Source: Actinostola sp. cb2023
Taxonomy: Eukaryota; Cnidaria; Anthozoa; Actiniaria; Actinostolidae
Length of the DNA: 64,000 bases
Direction of reading: 5' to 3'
Assembly (NCBI GenBank): GCA_033675265.1
Contig: JAUJYZ010001083.1
Location: 237,001 to 301,000, forward strand
In this document: positions 47,607 to 64,000 of the stretch, one piece after another
Position numbering within the stretch: the stretch's first letter is position 1
Layout: each line of letters starts with the position of its first letter
Position numbers and translations under genes: made by a program
Notes under the pieces: generated by a model
What the model saw: only the letters and a program-made list of their open reading frames with translations
What the model was told of the DNA's origin: nothing
The model's database searches: none

Positions 47607-49600
47607 AGGGACCGGTCATTAAATATCGGGAGGGGGGGGCTGGAGGAGAAAGTGGGGGGGTCTTTGATTTTTTTTACTAATGCGAGGGGGGGTCCCAAGG
47701 AAAAAAATGATAAAAAGGGGGGGGGGTCTTCGAATTTTCTGAGAGCGTACAGACAGAAAAAGAGGGAGAAATGATTTGTCTAATAAATAATTAAAGCTGA
47801 CAACAGCAAACAGTCAGTTAAATCTATGAAAACTACAGTGAAGTTTCAATTTTTAATTGGTTCAAATGTTTCACTGATAACAATTTCCTGATACATCCCT
47901 TTTTATAAATAGTCCAAGAAATACTAAAAGTATCTCATTTTCGGCTAGTATAGTTGTATAATTTACTGGCAATAATCAGAAGCCCATAAGTAGGAGCATC
48001 TATGCTACATGCTACATGTATGCTACATGTTGAGGGTGTTCTTACGGACTTTCGTGAATTAAAGGATTGTCCGAATTGATTCAGCCATCGAAATTCTCAA
48101 GTGTTATCAGCATTGGTTTGCTGACTGTGTAGGAAGTAATTAGCGATACGCGTAAATCACAAATAACTCTTGGAGAACGCTGGAAATAGCATTTCCGAGC
48201 CTCTAGATTTCAAAATTTTCTGGGGGAGCATGCCCCCATACCCAACGGCTCACGTCTACGACGCTCGCTACGCGTCTCCCCCACCGCTTGGCCTTTGCCT
48301 GGACAATTATAATCAGTCGACTCTCTGTTGGAGAATATCTTGAAAGAGCTTTATGATTATCCACCCTCCTTTGTAAAATCCTAGATCCGCCCATACTTGT
48401 ATAATGTTATTTTCAGTATTTTTGTCCTTTTAAAAATTCACTACTAGTTAAAAAATCGAATAATAATAAATAGAATAACTAATTAACTCAATACACAGAT
48501 TATAAATCCCTACACCAAGATATCATTCACATCCACAAAATATCTTTTTGACAGTTAGGATTTGTTTTCCTTGGGCGTAGGTCCTTGTGGTGGACCAAAA
48601 AAGCTCTTGCTTGCACCGATGGAAAAAGTACCTGTGCGACAATGGTGAAACCTATACACCGAATTCATAATGGCGTATTCAGTTTTAGTTTGGCAATATG
48701 ATACGTTTCTGGTACAAATGATCAGTCATCTAAAATAGTACCTATAGAAATAAACACTTTGCTGTAGACAAAATATCATCGGAATTATGACAGATCATGA
48801 ATAGAGAGTTTTGTATGTATTTTTCAAGTGAGTCCTCGCCAGCGTTGCTTTGGTGCAATTTCACAATTTCAAATGTTGATATCTTCTCAAGGATTTATTA
48901 TTTGGTTTCAAAACACACACATGGTATTTAGATGATCACATAAATATTCTATCAAATATATACTTTTCCCAAAATGATATTATTATTATTATTATTATTA
49001 TATTTTGACCTACAGGACTCATGTAGATACTAATCTTTATTTAGAAAGCAATTTTAGAACTTCAATATATCAAAAGGACTGAATTCTAGATGTGAATTCA
49101 CGGCGATATCATTTTTCAACGGCCGATCAAATAAAGCACAGGAAGCCCAACACATAAGTAGATGGTGGGAAACTCACCGGTTTACAAGTCGTTCTACGTG
49201 AGTTTTTCTCTTCAAAAGTCATGAACAGTACTGCACCTACGATTGATGATCAAGATTCCTTCGCAATCGACCAGAATTGCCGGTTTACAATTCGGTTTTC
49301 TTCACTCGAGGATGATGGCGGCCTGCCTCTCAACGGCTGTTCGACACTTTTTTCAACGGCTTCAAAGTCACTTCTAAGATGAAATAATTCCCACTAGGAA
49401 TTGTTGAAAATGAAGAACATGCTTTGAATTATTACTAGTGATCCATTAGACGCTTGAACAAACATGATTAAGGTCGATGGAAACGGATTCAAAACATCGA
49501 AAATAATAAAAGTCCACGGTGGACTTTTATTATTTCTCGCTTCTTCGTACCCAGGCTAACGCGGTCATATGGCTTGACACTGCCCCTTTAATGTATATAT
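47607..49600. other. Noncoding interval
   Basis: A poly-G MITE remnant lies at 47625-47720. A block near 48215-48285 (GGGGGAGCATGCCCCCATAC) resembles the 37.25-kb element. An (ATT)n run at 48977-49000 is followed by a CACAGGAAGCCCAACA family terminus at 49137. No supported gene. Confidence 0.45.
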
Positions 49601-50936
49601 GTGTCGGTGAGCATAGATAAAAATCTCCGAATCGTACTTCCGTAGCATGTACTTGGAACGTCCAGTTGAGGCTCATATTCATGGTCAGACGGTTCTGATA
49701 ACGTCTTTGGTTTCTTCGTTATCGCAGAGGAAAGTTGAACTTCGTATCTTTTAAACATCCAATTGATTCAGACTACGGTATGATGTGACAAAGCTCGACC
49801 AATCTGCTGTCTCTGCCTATACATTGAAAGATCTTGTTCGATTTATCTCGAAATCAGAAAGGAATTATCGATTAAAAATCAAAAGCTGCTTCTGCAGTTA
49901 GATTTAAGATGTGACCTCAAAATATTCTCCCTTGTCACTGAGCGTCTTCTTCTGTAATAGATCCCTAAAATCTAAGGACGTTTTGATTTCGATTGTATTT
50001 TTGCCGTTCACTGACCTGTTTTGAGCGTGGAAATTCTGTTCTAACAAGGATCACCGACAACTGTAGTCGTACTGAATTTTTCAAACGTGGAATAAAACAT
50101 CCATCGTGAGTTACTGAAAATATTAAACTCGACTGGCTCGATTGTTTGCATGACTTCTGTACATATAGCTTTCTGTCAATAGATGTAGTTACATCGCTGG
50201 TCGTGAGTTTAATTATAAATACTCAAGGACATACGACTGGACTGTACACGTACTATTACAATTATCAACAAACATGGCATAGCGAGGTCATGATAGTTTT
50301 TGAGTTCATTTCATTTGCTTTTCAGTCTCGACTGGCCTGACTGTTTGCATGACTTCTGTACATGTACATATAGCTTTCTGTCAATAGATGCCTACATGTA
50401 GTTACATCCGGCGCTGGTCGTGAGTTTGATTATCAACTAGAATCCTGACCTTTCAATATCTTGAAGATCTCAAACTGCTTTCAAATAATCTAAGATTAAA
50501 TATCTACTTGAGTCCTGTGTGTCGTTTGTTTAGTGATTAGAGCGGTTTTCCGCGAATTCAGGGAGTTCAATTATAAATACTCAAGGACATAACTGTACAC
50601 GTACTACTTACAATTAGCAACAAAAGGCCTACTCTGGGGTCCAATGTCGCCTAATAACAAACATGACATAGCGAACTAGAATCCTGACCTTTCGATAGCT
50701 TCAAGATCTACAGCTGCTTTCAAAACTAAGATTCAAATCTACTGGAGTCCTGTGTGTCGTTTGTTTTCCCTTATCTGCTTCAGGAGTAATCTTGAAACTC
50801 GATACGATCAAATACTTCGCATTCTTTTTTCATTCTTCGCATTCTTCGCATTTCATGACCATGAAAAAAAAAATATTAAAAAATAAAAGAAAGTGTATTT
50901 TCTAACTCGGGCTTCCTTCGGAAGTGCCCGAGTAAT
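49600..50936 (+). repeat. Hairpin-ended dispersed repeat, copy D
   Basis: It carries the GACTGTTTGCATGACTTCTG / TAGATGTAGTTACATCGCTG units (50140, 50343) and ends with CTCGGGCTTCC-TTC-GGAAGTGCCCGAG then TAATAATATG, as in copy C. The left boundary is uncertain. Confidence 0.65.
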
Positions 50937-50980
50937 AATATGTAATTAACTAAATAAATGGAATGTGGTAGAGAGAGAGC

Positions 50981-51100
50981 GAATGTGCAATACATGTTGG
51001 GTTCCCTGTGTGAATCCTGTGAGACTCACCCACAGATTCAAAATTAATGCAGTATTTCATTTCTAAACACAGGGATCCCAACATACTGACACATTGCACG
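50981..51100. repeat. Short inverted repeat with two CACAGG-family motifs
   Basis: GTGCAATACATGTTGGGTTC-CCTGTG faces CACAGGGATCCCAACATAC..CATTGCAC. The motifs point inward, opposite to a complete element, so this may be two abutting element ends. Confidence 0.5.
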
Positions 51101-52174
51101 TGCACTCTACCACAGGAAACCCATCAAAAAAGATGTGCACATACAAATTATTATTTACTTACCTTATGCTAACTAAAAGACTTTCATTACCACTACACCA
51201 GCTAGTAGTATTGTGTTTTGAGAATCACTTTGTATATTTACATTTTAAAAGTAATGCAATTCAATTCGATACGTCATCACTGCATGTTATTTTTAACTTG
51301 TTTTTATTTCACAAACTTTCCTCATGAATTATTATTGAGTTTTTGAAGTCGTTCAAAGCTAGGCCTCCTTAATTGGACTTGACATGACTGGATTTCAAAG
51401 CCCAAGAAATAGTTCCAGTCTTGGCGAACCTTGTCGTTCTGGTTTTGATACATATGGGAGGTTTCTTGGTGTTGCAGAACACCAGATGACGTTAGAAAAT
51501 GAACACAAAGAACGAGAAGAATGAACTTGAACCAAAACAAGACCCTGCATACAAAGAAACCAAACCAAGAATACAATGCAGACTGTAGCACCAAGAAACA
51601 CCCTACATATTTATGATATATTATTCAATGTTTTCTTTGTGTTAAAATGCTATGCTAAACCCAATGGCCATTTTTACACATTTTGACCGATGTCATGTAA
51701 TCTTTACCATACCAATATGTCAATACAGTTTTAGGATTATTAGGGCACCAACCATCAAAACCCATAAATATGCAACGCCGTAGTGGAAAATAGTCTTTCT
51801 GCTGTATTACAGTACGGTGTCCTTCTGAAACCATTTCCAAAGTATCTTTTATGGCATAATATTCAAAAACATCTAAAAATGCTGCATTGTTATAAAGACG
51901 CACAAATGGCTCTTGAATTGCACATTGATCAACGTGAGTTGCTGCAACCTAAACAAATGAAACATAATAAGAATAACATTATTTGAGTGTCAACTCTAAT
52001 ATCGCTAACAATTAATAATTGTAAACTAATAATTGGGGACACCTGTCTAACGTTCTCTATATGACATCAATGAGTCATATGAAATGAATAATTTATTGTG
52101 GAGTTGGAGTCTGAGTAACTATTTAGTGTGCTTATGCTTCAAACCTACATTGTATACCGTATACATGTGTACAC

Positions 52175-52650
52175 CTATTTCAAAAAAGGTTGTCATCAGT
52201 TCATAGGTGATAGGTTGTCGTTCCAAGACCGAATTGCATCATGGTAAGAACTTGAATGTCGTGGATGCCAGAGAAAATTCAATTAAAAATTTGTCTTGTT
52301 TGAATTCAAATAGTTACAATATCATACAGCCTTTCATACAGGAAGTGCCATTTTTGGCTATTACAGTGAGGACACACTAACCAAGACCATTTGAGCAAAA
52401 CTGACCAATCAGATTACACCTGAAAACAATCACATTCCAACAAAAGTCATCTGCACCAATCAGCATTATAACTATAATGCTGATTGGCCCAGACAACTTT
52501 TGTTGGAATGTGATTATTTTCAGGTGTAATCTGATTGGTCAGTTTTTCTCAAGTGGTCCCGGTTAGTGTGTCCTCACTGTAAAGCTGTTACCATAATGCA
52601 GTTTGGGCTTGGAACGACCTATAACCAATCGCCTATGACCTTATAGTCTC
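52175..52650. mobile_element. Foldback in the copy B intron, interrupted by a TA element
   Basis: CACCTATTTCAAAAAAGGTT..TAGGTTGTCGTTCCAAGACC pairs loosely with GGGCTTGGAACGACCTATAA. It is related to the innermost element at 37383-37706. The 52364-52579 element is inserted inside. Confidence 0.6.
52364..52579. mobile_element. TA-flanked palindrome, 216 bp
   Basis: CAGTGAGGACACACTAACC..GGTTAGTGTGTCCTCACTG with arms of about 105 bp and almost no loop. TA flanks at 52362-63 and 52580-81. Confidence 0.9.
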
Positions 52651-53772
52651 CCTCGCACGCACCCGTTTTTAGTGTCATCACGCAGCTGCTAGGGAGACTA
52701 GGTATGGAGTGCTGTCCGATCCTCAACAACCTTTTATGTGGTGCATGTATGTACATGTGTGTCTATCGCTTCAAATATTGTATTTATTAAACTGACCTTG
52801 CCCTGGCAATCCCATCGAATTCTATCATCGGCTGATTTATTATGTTCTGACCTAGGTATAGCATTGATGTAGGTCTTGCCGTCCCACGTGTGTATATTTC
52901 GTGGCCACCCGGCTAATTTTTCTAGCTTTAAAATATCTTTGTACTCAATCCATATATCCATGTCATGGTCCCAGGGTAATACATCGTTGTTGCGCACAAT
53001 GCCGAGCAAACTTCCAAACACAAACGCATAACGTATGTTATTTTTCTCAGCAACTTCAATCCACTTTTTTAAGATGGCAATAAATGTTTTTCTTTTGGGA
53101 TTAACAGGACAACTCACATCGCCGTATATTAGTTTCCAAGCAGTAGTGTTTTGCTTTCCCCACTGAGTTGTCCACAAGTAGTTGAAAGGCGGTGGTGCTG
53201 TGTTTGTAGGTATTATCGAGCCATGTTTACTAACGATATCGTTTGTTGTATTTGATACAAGTTTACCAGTTCTGTTAAAAATTTCATGAAACTCTAAAGA
53301 TCTGAAAGATGGTATCGAGTTCGTGGTGGCCTTGTGCTTGGGATGCGGTGAAGGTTTTTCTTTCATTCTCCAACAGCAAAGAACCAACTAGCATGCAAGT
53401 CACTACAAGAACAACGATAAATCGTTTGAAAAATCCGAATAAAGAGCATTGCCTCTTCTCTGCATCACCCATTTTTATCGTCGATTCCTGTAAGAAATCC
53501 GATCTGAAATGAATGTAAAATGTAACTGTAGAATCATCACGTGCTCATCAATGAGTTAATTTTCAACTTTTCGCTGACTCCTTTGTGGATTTTCTAAACA
53601 AGTGCCCTCCAGGGAACAGGTACTGATAATAATCTTTCATTCTTTGAGATGAAAAAATTACTTGAAAGGGATATTCGTTGCATGCTTGGGGCGAGTTGTA
53701 TATCAACAAACTCGGTCATTTTCCTGTTCTTTGCGCTCGTTTGATTCGTTGGGCTTCCTGTACGTTATCTAG

Positions 53773-54135
53773 CACAGGAAACCCACCAAAAATTTATCCC
53801 ATTCTTACCAAACCCCCCAGAGATACATATTTATGTATTCTCTTTCTTCTTTTTTTTCGTCCTTTCCGCCTTCCTTTCTTTATTTTTTTGTTTCCTTTCA
53901 ATTTCTTCATTCAGTTTCCTGCCTGAAGCCATTCGGGTCATTCGGGGTTTTTTTCAAGACACCCGATAAAATTAAGTAAATTACTCATCTTATAGGTAAG
54001 GTTTTAGTTTTAAAATGTTAAGAAATCTTTTATCGCATAATTTTATCGTCAAAAGTACATTATTGCCAGTGATTGAACCGAAAAATATTTGTTTGGGGTG
54101 ATGATAAAAACGATATTTTTTCTGGGCTTCCTGTG
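53773..54135. mobile_element. CACAGG-family element, 363 bp
   Basis: CACAGGAAACCCACCAAAAA on the left and TTTTTTCTGGGCTTCCTGTG on the right. No clear target duplication. A second, inward-facing end (GTTGGGCTTCCTGTA) lies just before it at 53748. The element fills most of the gap upstream of TEX9. Confidence 0.6.
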
Positions 54136-54274
54136 TTCAGTACAGAAGGAAGAGGAACCAGTCAGCGGTATATCAGTTGGCAAGGACTCCGTTTCAAAAT
54201 GGTGGGTTTGTTATGTTTATATTGATTATTATCATTTTCAACATCTGATTTCCTATATTTTACTCTCACTGTAG

Positions 54275-60439
<6,165 letters not shown>

Positions 60440-60454
60440 ATATTTAAAGCCACG

Positions 60455-60840
60455 GAAACACAGGGTGACCAACATGGATTTGTACAGAAACATGGATTTG
60501 TATCAGAAACACAGGGTGACCAACATGGATTTGTATAGAAACACAGGGTGACCAACATGGATTTGTATCGGAAACACAGGGTGACCAACATGGATTTATA
60601 AACACAGGGTGACCAACATGGATTTGTATCAGAAACACAGGGTGACCAACATGGATTTGTATAAACACAGGGTGACCAACATGGATTTGTATCAGAAACA
60701 CAGGGTGACCAACATGGATTTGTATAGAAACACAGGATGACCAACATGGATTTATATAGAAACACAGGGTGACCAACATGGATTTGTATCAGAAACACAG
60801 GGTGACCAACATGGATTTGTATAAACACAGGGTGACCAAC
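60455..60840. repeat. Minisatellite at the TEX9 3' end
   Basis: The unit is ACACAGGGTGACCAACATGG followed by ATTTGTAT with AGAA/CAGAA variants (26-33 bp), about 13 copies. It begins 15 bp after the TEX9 stop, so probably lies within its 3' UTR. Confidence 0.95.
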
Positions 60841-61018
60841 ATTGTTTAGTTTACATTATGTTACATTTCGCTGTAAAACCTCAGGGTTTATGTTGGTTCC
60901 ATTTGTGTTCTTTGTATCAAAATACAGCAATGCATTTCTAGCAAAGGAAAAGTTAAAATGTAATATATTTATCATACAAGGACTTGTAATTTATTACCAT
61001 GTCTGTCCCAATTGGGGA

Positions 61019-61440
61019 GGGGGGAAGGGGGGGGGGGGGGGGGGGGGGGGGTGGATGAACGGAACAGTTCTTCTAGTTCCTCCTCCCCTCCCCCTAGTTA
61101 ACACAACTATTTGTACATCTGCAAGTAAATTTCAAAGGGTTGAAATCGTCATTTTGGTATTTTTTAGGTTTGTCAAAGCAAAGTCCTGGTTCTTTCCTGA
61201 AAACTGGTATTTTTTAGGGTTCTCGCGACAGAATGCTAAAAAAAGTCAGTCTCGAATCATGGGTGCCAAGCCAACAATAAACGGTCATACAGAATTACTG
61301 TATGGTCAGTTATTTTTGTAGGTATTTTTAGGTTTTTTTTCAGGCTACGCAGTATTTTTTAGGGTAGGCAGTTTTTACGGCTTGGTATTTTTTAGGGTAT
61401 TTTTTTAGGTTTTTCGACGGTCATCCCTACCCTTTTCACC
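61019..61440. repeat. Poly-G tract and TATTTTTTAGG-rich decayed element
   Basis: A G run of about 22 follows GGGGAGGGGGGAAGG, then repeated GGTATTTTTTAGG words. This resembles the TIR/tandem style of the hAT-like MITE at 26171. Ends not defined. Confidence 0.4.
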
Positions 61441-61604
61441 CCGAAGGTGTTGATCGTGAGGCTTTCTACCGAGAAATGATAAACCTGAAACAGGAAAGTA
61501 AAACATTCCTTGTGTCTTTCGTACTTGAAGACGAATTTTATGAAAAGGCAAAGAAATTCTTAGAAACCGTCAAAGCATACCTGTCTTGTTCTATCGTTCT
61601 ATAG
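61440..61604 (+). CDS. Possible orphan coding remnant, about 54 codons
   Basis: The frame FHPEGVDREAFYREMINLKQ continues to SFVLEDEFYEKAKKFLETVK and stops at TAG near 61602. The composition looks protein-like (charged, amphipathic) and unlike the surrounding repeat. No ATG lies at its start; it could be a terminal exon or a decayed ORF. Not recognised. Confidence 0.3.
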   Translation, partial: PEGVDREAFYREMINLKQESKTFLVSFVLEDEFYEKAKKFLETVKAYLSCSIVL

Positions 61605-61720
61605 TGGTGCCTGGTTCAATTCACGGACCGGGCACTTCATGCGAGTTAAAATTTTCTCCAGGTTAACTCCGGTTTTCCCTTGGTAAAAACGAACCGTAGT
61701 GAGCACAGGCAGCCCAAGCA
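61605..61720 (-). repeat. SINE-like fragment with a CACAGG-family end
   Basis: GGTTCAATTCA resembles a tRNA B box and is followed by CTCCAGGTTAACTCCGGTTT, wording common in marine-invertebrate SINEs. At 61704-61719, CACAGGCAGCCCAAGC is an exact terminus of the 41479-41690 family. The orientation is uncertain. Confidence 0.3.
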
Positions 61721-62294
61721 GTATACTTGTGGGTTGTTTTTGAGTATTTTTAAAAATGTCTCGAAATGTAAAAATATTGCTCAATAAACTGACATTCACC
61801 TTTATTTATATTTATTTTGTGTTTATTTGACGTTCCGGAGTCATTTAGTGGTATTTTTAGCCCTCTTCAGGGGGATTGTATTGTATGTACTAAACATTCT
61901 AGTGGCAGTCGTTACTAAACTCGGGGCTGCGAAGGAGACCAGGATGCACTGACTTTTTAAATTCTGTTGAGTAACACAACTTATACAATAATCAGAGAAG
62001 CAAAGCAAAAAGCCAGTAGTTTTCTAAAATACAATTTTGAAGAAATAGTTTACTAGAATGAGAAGTATGTGACAGACATTCTACATTAATATCTGTATCA
62101 AATATTTTAATTTTCTTTGGTAATACATAGCAAAATATAGAACATAAATATATTATTGGCACTTTCATTGTAATGAAATGAGTTGAAGAATTGGGATCAC
62201 TGTGTAAATTTCGTAGGTCGAATATGAGTTTGATTTTCGCTTCTAGAAAGCTTCCCTTTTCTGCCTTGTTCTTCAAATACTTGCTACAAATAAA

Positions 62295-62304
<10 letters not shown>

Positions 62305-62345
<41 letters not shown>

Positions 62346-62445
62346 TCGAGGTCATGGAAGTACGGACCGAGCGCAGCGAGGTCCGTACAGAATGACCGAG
62401 AGCCAAATATTTTCCCGTCCGGCCCGACCTAACTCAGTCAATAAG
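62305..62445. mobile_element. Foldback element, 141 bp
   Basis: TTATTGACTGAGTGGGAGGG with CCGGACGGGAAAATATTTGG pairs with CCAAATATTTTCCCGTCCGG and CTCAGTCAATAA. The central hairpin is GTACGGACC / GGTCCGTAC. Confidence 0.85.
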
Positions 62446-62774
62446 CATTTTTATCATATGACCCTTTCATATGGACCATTTTGGTACTAATATCATTCAC
62501 AGCCAAGGGAAAGTGAACACAATGCGCGATTACTCCTGATAAGAACCAATTATTTTTTTTACTTTTTTTTTTCACTTTTCAAGTCGTCCACATTTAAAAA
62601 ATAACTTTTGCAAAAAAGTATAAAAAATTTCCTGACAACAATCGGGGCCGGGGCCGGATACGGCTTTGTACGGACCACTCCCAAAATCCGTATCTGCCCA
62701 ATCACGTGACTTTCTCCGAAGGTTTTATTAAGAGCGCGCGCACGGGGAAATACGGGTCATATGATAAATACAGC

Positions 62775-62911
62775 TTATTAGATGTTTTCTCGGGTATTAC
62801 GGGCTGATATTTTACGAGTTGCGAACGTATTTTTCCGAGCCCGCAGGGCGAGGAAAAATGCGAGCAACGAGTAAAATGTCAGCCCGTAATACCCGAGAAA
62901 ACATCTAATGA
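62775..62911. mobile_element. Foldback element, about 137 bp
   Basis: TTAGATGTTTTCTCGGGTAT with TACGGGCTGA is mirrored by TCAGCCCGTA and ATACCCGAGAAAACATCTAA. The middle arms GTATTTTTCCGAGCCC are loosely paired. Confidence 0.8.
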
Positions 62912-62924
62912 GGGATTTATTATA

Positions 62925-63072
62925 TAACTGTGACGTAATTTTATCAGGATATTATTTTTTGAGTTTTTTGAGTTGTGAACAGGGCATTACGGATTTCTAC
63001 AGGGCATTAACGTCTCATATCGGCCCTCAAAAATGACCAAATTTGGGTAAAATTACGTCACAGATATATAAT
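62925..63072. mobile_element. Foldback element, about 145 bp
   Basis: TATATAACTGTGACGTAATT with TTA pairs with AAATTACGTCACAGATATATA. A GGGCATTA word is repeated inside. The remainder (63080-64000) shows no supportable gene. Confidence 0.65.
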
Positions 63073-64000
63073 AATGATGGTTATTTGAGGGTTTGAGGCG
63101 TATTTAGTGGATTTCGGGTCAGCTGGATTTCGATGACGAGTTGCTTTCAGTTCGCCTGAGCTCAAACGGACGTAACTCACGGCAACAACACACATAAATT
63201 TGTTTGAAAATAATAAAAATAATTAATAATGAAAATGACAATCAATCACAAATACAATAATGCAAATTCAAGTCCAATTCCTCTTCAAGTTAAATACTAG
63301 ACGCTTCTACAAGCGTTCACTCGTGCTGCCCTGGTGCGATTGTCAGTACTGGGATACACTGCAGCATGAAAGACGCATACTTATGGGCCTCCACCGGCTA
63401 GATCAGGAACGATGGTCGCTACGTAGCGACTGGCTTGAAAGACGCATACTTATGCGATTGCAGATTGTGCTTAGTCATCATAGCTGTATTCTCTACTTAA
63501 ACGTTTCTCAATGTTTAGATCTGAGATAACGATTATAGTGTTTGGTTACTTGTTGGGTGAGTCGGTAGAACATGCAGAATTTGGAATCGCCCGGCACTCG
63601 ACAACATAATACCGGCCAGCTCAGACTTTGTATAATCGGCTGGTTAAGACGGTTAAGAGTGCTAGCAAAATCGAAAAAATCATACTTAGAGTTTGGGGAA
63701 CTATTTCAGAAAGTGCTAAAACCTTGAACATTTTTAATCGAACTAAATTACATTTAAATACATATAGTGTATTATTCTTGTATCTACTACTTGCTCCCTA
63801 CATTCGTGGTGCAATAAAGACCTGCTTGAGATCTTTACGTGAGTGAATTTGACAGCTGAACTTGCCCTTTGACCTCCGGTGCTTCCTGATTGGTTTGTGA
63901 TTTGTGATCTCTCTTCCCAGTCTCACTCAATTGCAGATTTGCGGCGGTCCGTCTCTCCACTCTCCATTACATTGCACCGGAGGGACGTAAAAGAACCCAC

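Larger units (their letters stand above)
51655..53472 (-). pseudogene. LicD/fukutin-like gene, copy B, frameshifted in exon 1
   Basis: Exon 1 is 53472-52797 and exon 2 is 51948-51655, the same structure and strand as copy A 17 kb away. The N-terminus (MGDAEKRQCSLFGFFKRFIV, then TCMLVGSLLLENER) is a signal-anchor. After ENERK an extra A (AGAAAAACC against AGAAACCC in copy A, near 53360) shifts the frame, so the anchor and catalytic domain are not continuous as read. The rest is intact: AFVFGSLLGIVRNNDVLPWD, DHDMDIWIEYKD, and an exon 2 ending MCKNGHWV before a natural-looking stop. The exons are about 90% identical to copy A while the introns carry different insertions. Either a young pseudogene or a single-base sequence error. 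Confidence 0.7.

Noticed and set aside
63541..63610. tRNA-like string near TTGGGTGAGTCGGTAGAAC
   Set aside because: There is no good A box, anticodon arm or T-loop, and no cloverleaf can be drawn.

Overview
This window is nuclear DNA from a multicellular animal. It is AT-rich, with spliced genes, GT-AG introns of about 80 bp to 3.5 kb, LINE 3' ends, many simple repeats and a very heavy load of short foldback (terminal-inverted-repeat) elements. Three genes are clear orthologues of conserved animal genes: CIAO2A (FAM96A), SPRTN and TEX9. Their divergence from the human proteins, together with the repeats, suggests a marine invertebrate, possibly a cnidarian or sponge. The phylum is a guess. 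No rRNA, convincing tRNA, CRISPR array or bacterial-type gene was seen.

Layout. 0.16-1.0 kb (+): a two-exon C2H2 zinc-finger gene. 2.3-13.7 kb (-): a gene of at least 14 exons whose middle exons look like a DDE-type transposase core and whose last exon encodes a proline-rich tandem repeat and a Ulp1/C48-type cysteine protease. A 2-bp insertion inside the 51-bp repeat array breaks its frame. 15.0-20.1 kb (-): a three-exon orphan gene of 224 codons, with a long (GGAT)n tract in intron 2. 20-25 kb: no gene seen, several foldback elements. 25.2-28.8 kb (-): CIAO2A in six exons. 28.9-30.3 kb: a 1.38-kb near-perfect palindrome with CACAGG termini and a 7-bp target-site duplication, carrying two opposed copies of a 97-codon ORF. 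30.3-34.4 kb: repeats only. 34.4-36.1 kb and 51.7-53.5 kb (-): two copies of a two-exon LicD/fukutin-like gene, each with a different frame lesion. 36.5-38.5 kb: four foldback elements nested inside one another. 38.6-41.0 kb: dispersed repeats. 41.2-44.4 kb (+): SPRTN in six exons. 44.4-51.6 kb: large TA- and TTAA-flanked elements and dispersed repeats. 54.3-60.4 kb (+): TEX9 in at least 13 exons, with one frame break. 60.4-64 kb: a minisatellite, foldback elements and decayed repeats.

The recognised genes have unrelated housekeeping or tissue roles: DNA-protein crosslink repair (SPRTN), cytosolic iron-sulfur targeting (CIAO2A), a coiled-coil protein linked to cilia and testis (TEX9), and probable Golgi glycan phosphotransfer (LicD-like). 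They do not form a pathway. The most unusual content is the mobile DNA: a foldback family defined here by CACAGG..CCTGTG ends and 7-bp target duplications, the DDE/Ulp1 gene, TTAA- and TA-flanked miniature elements, and repeats with hairpin ends. All exon junctions were worked out by eye from splice-site consensus and reading phase.
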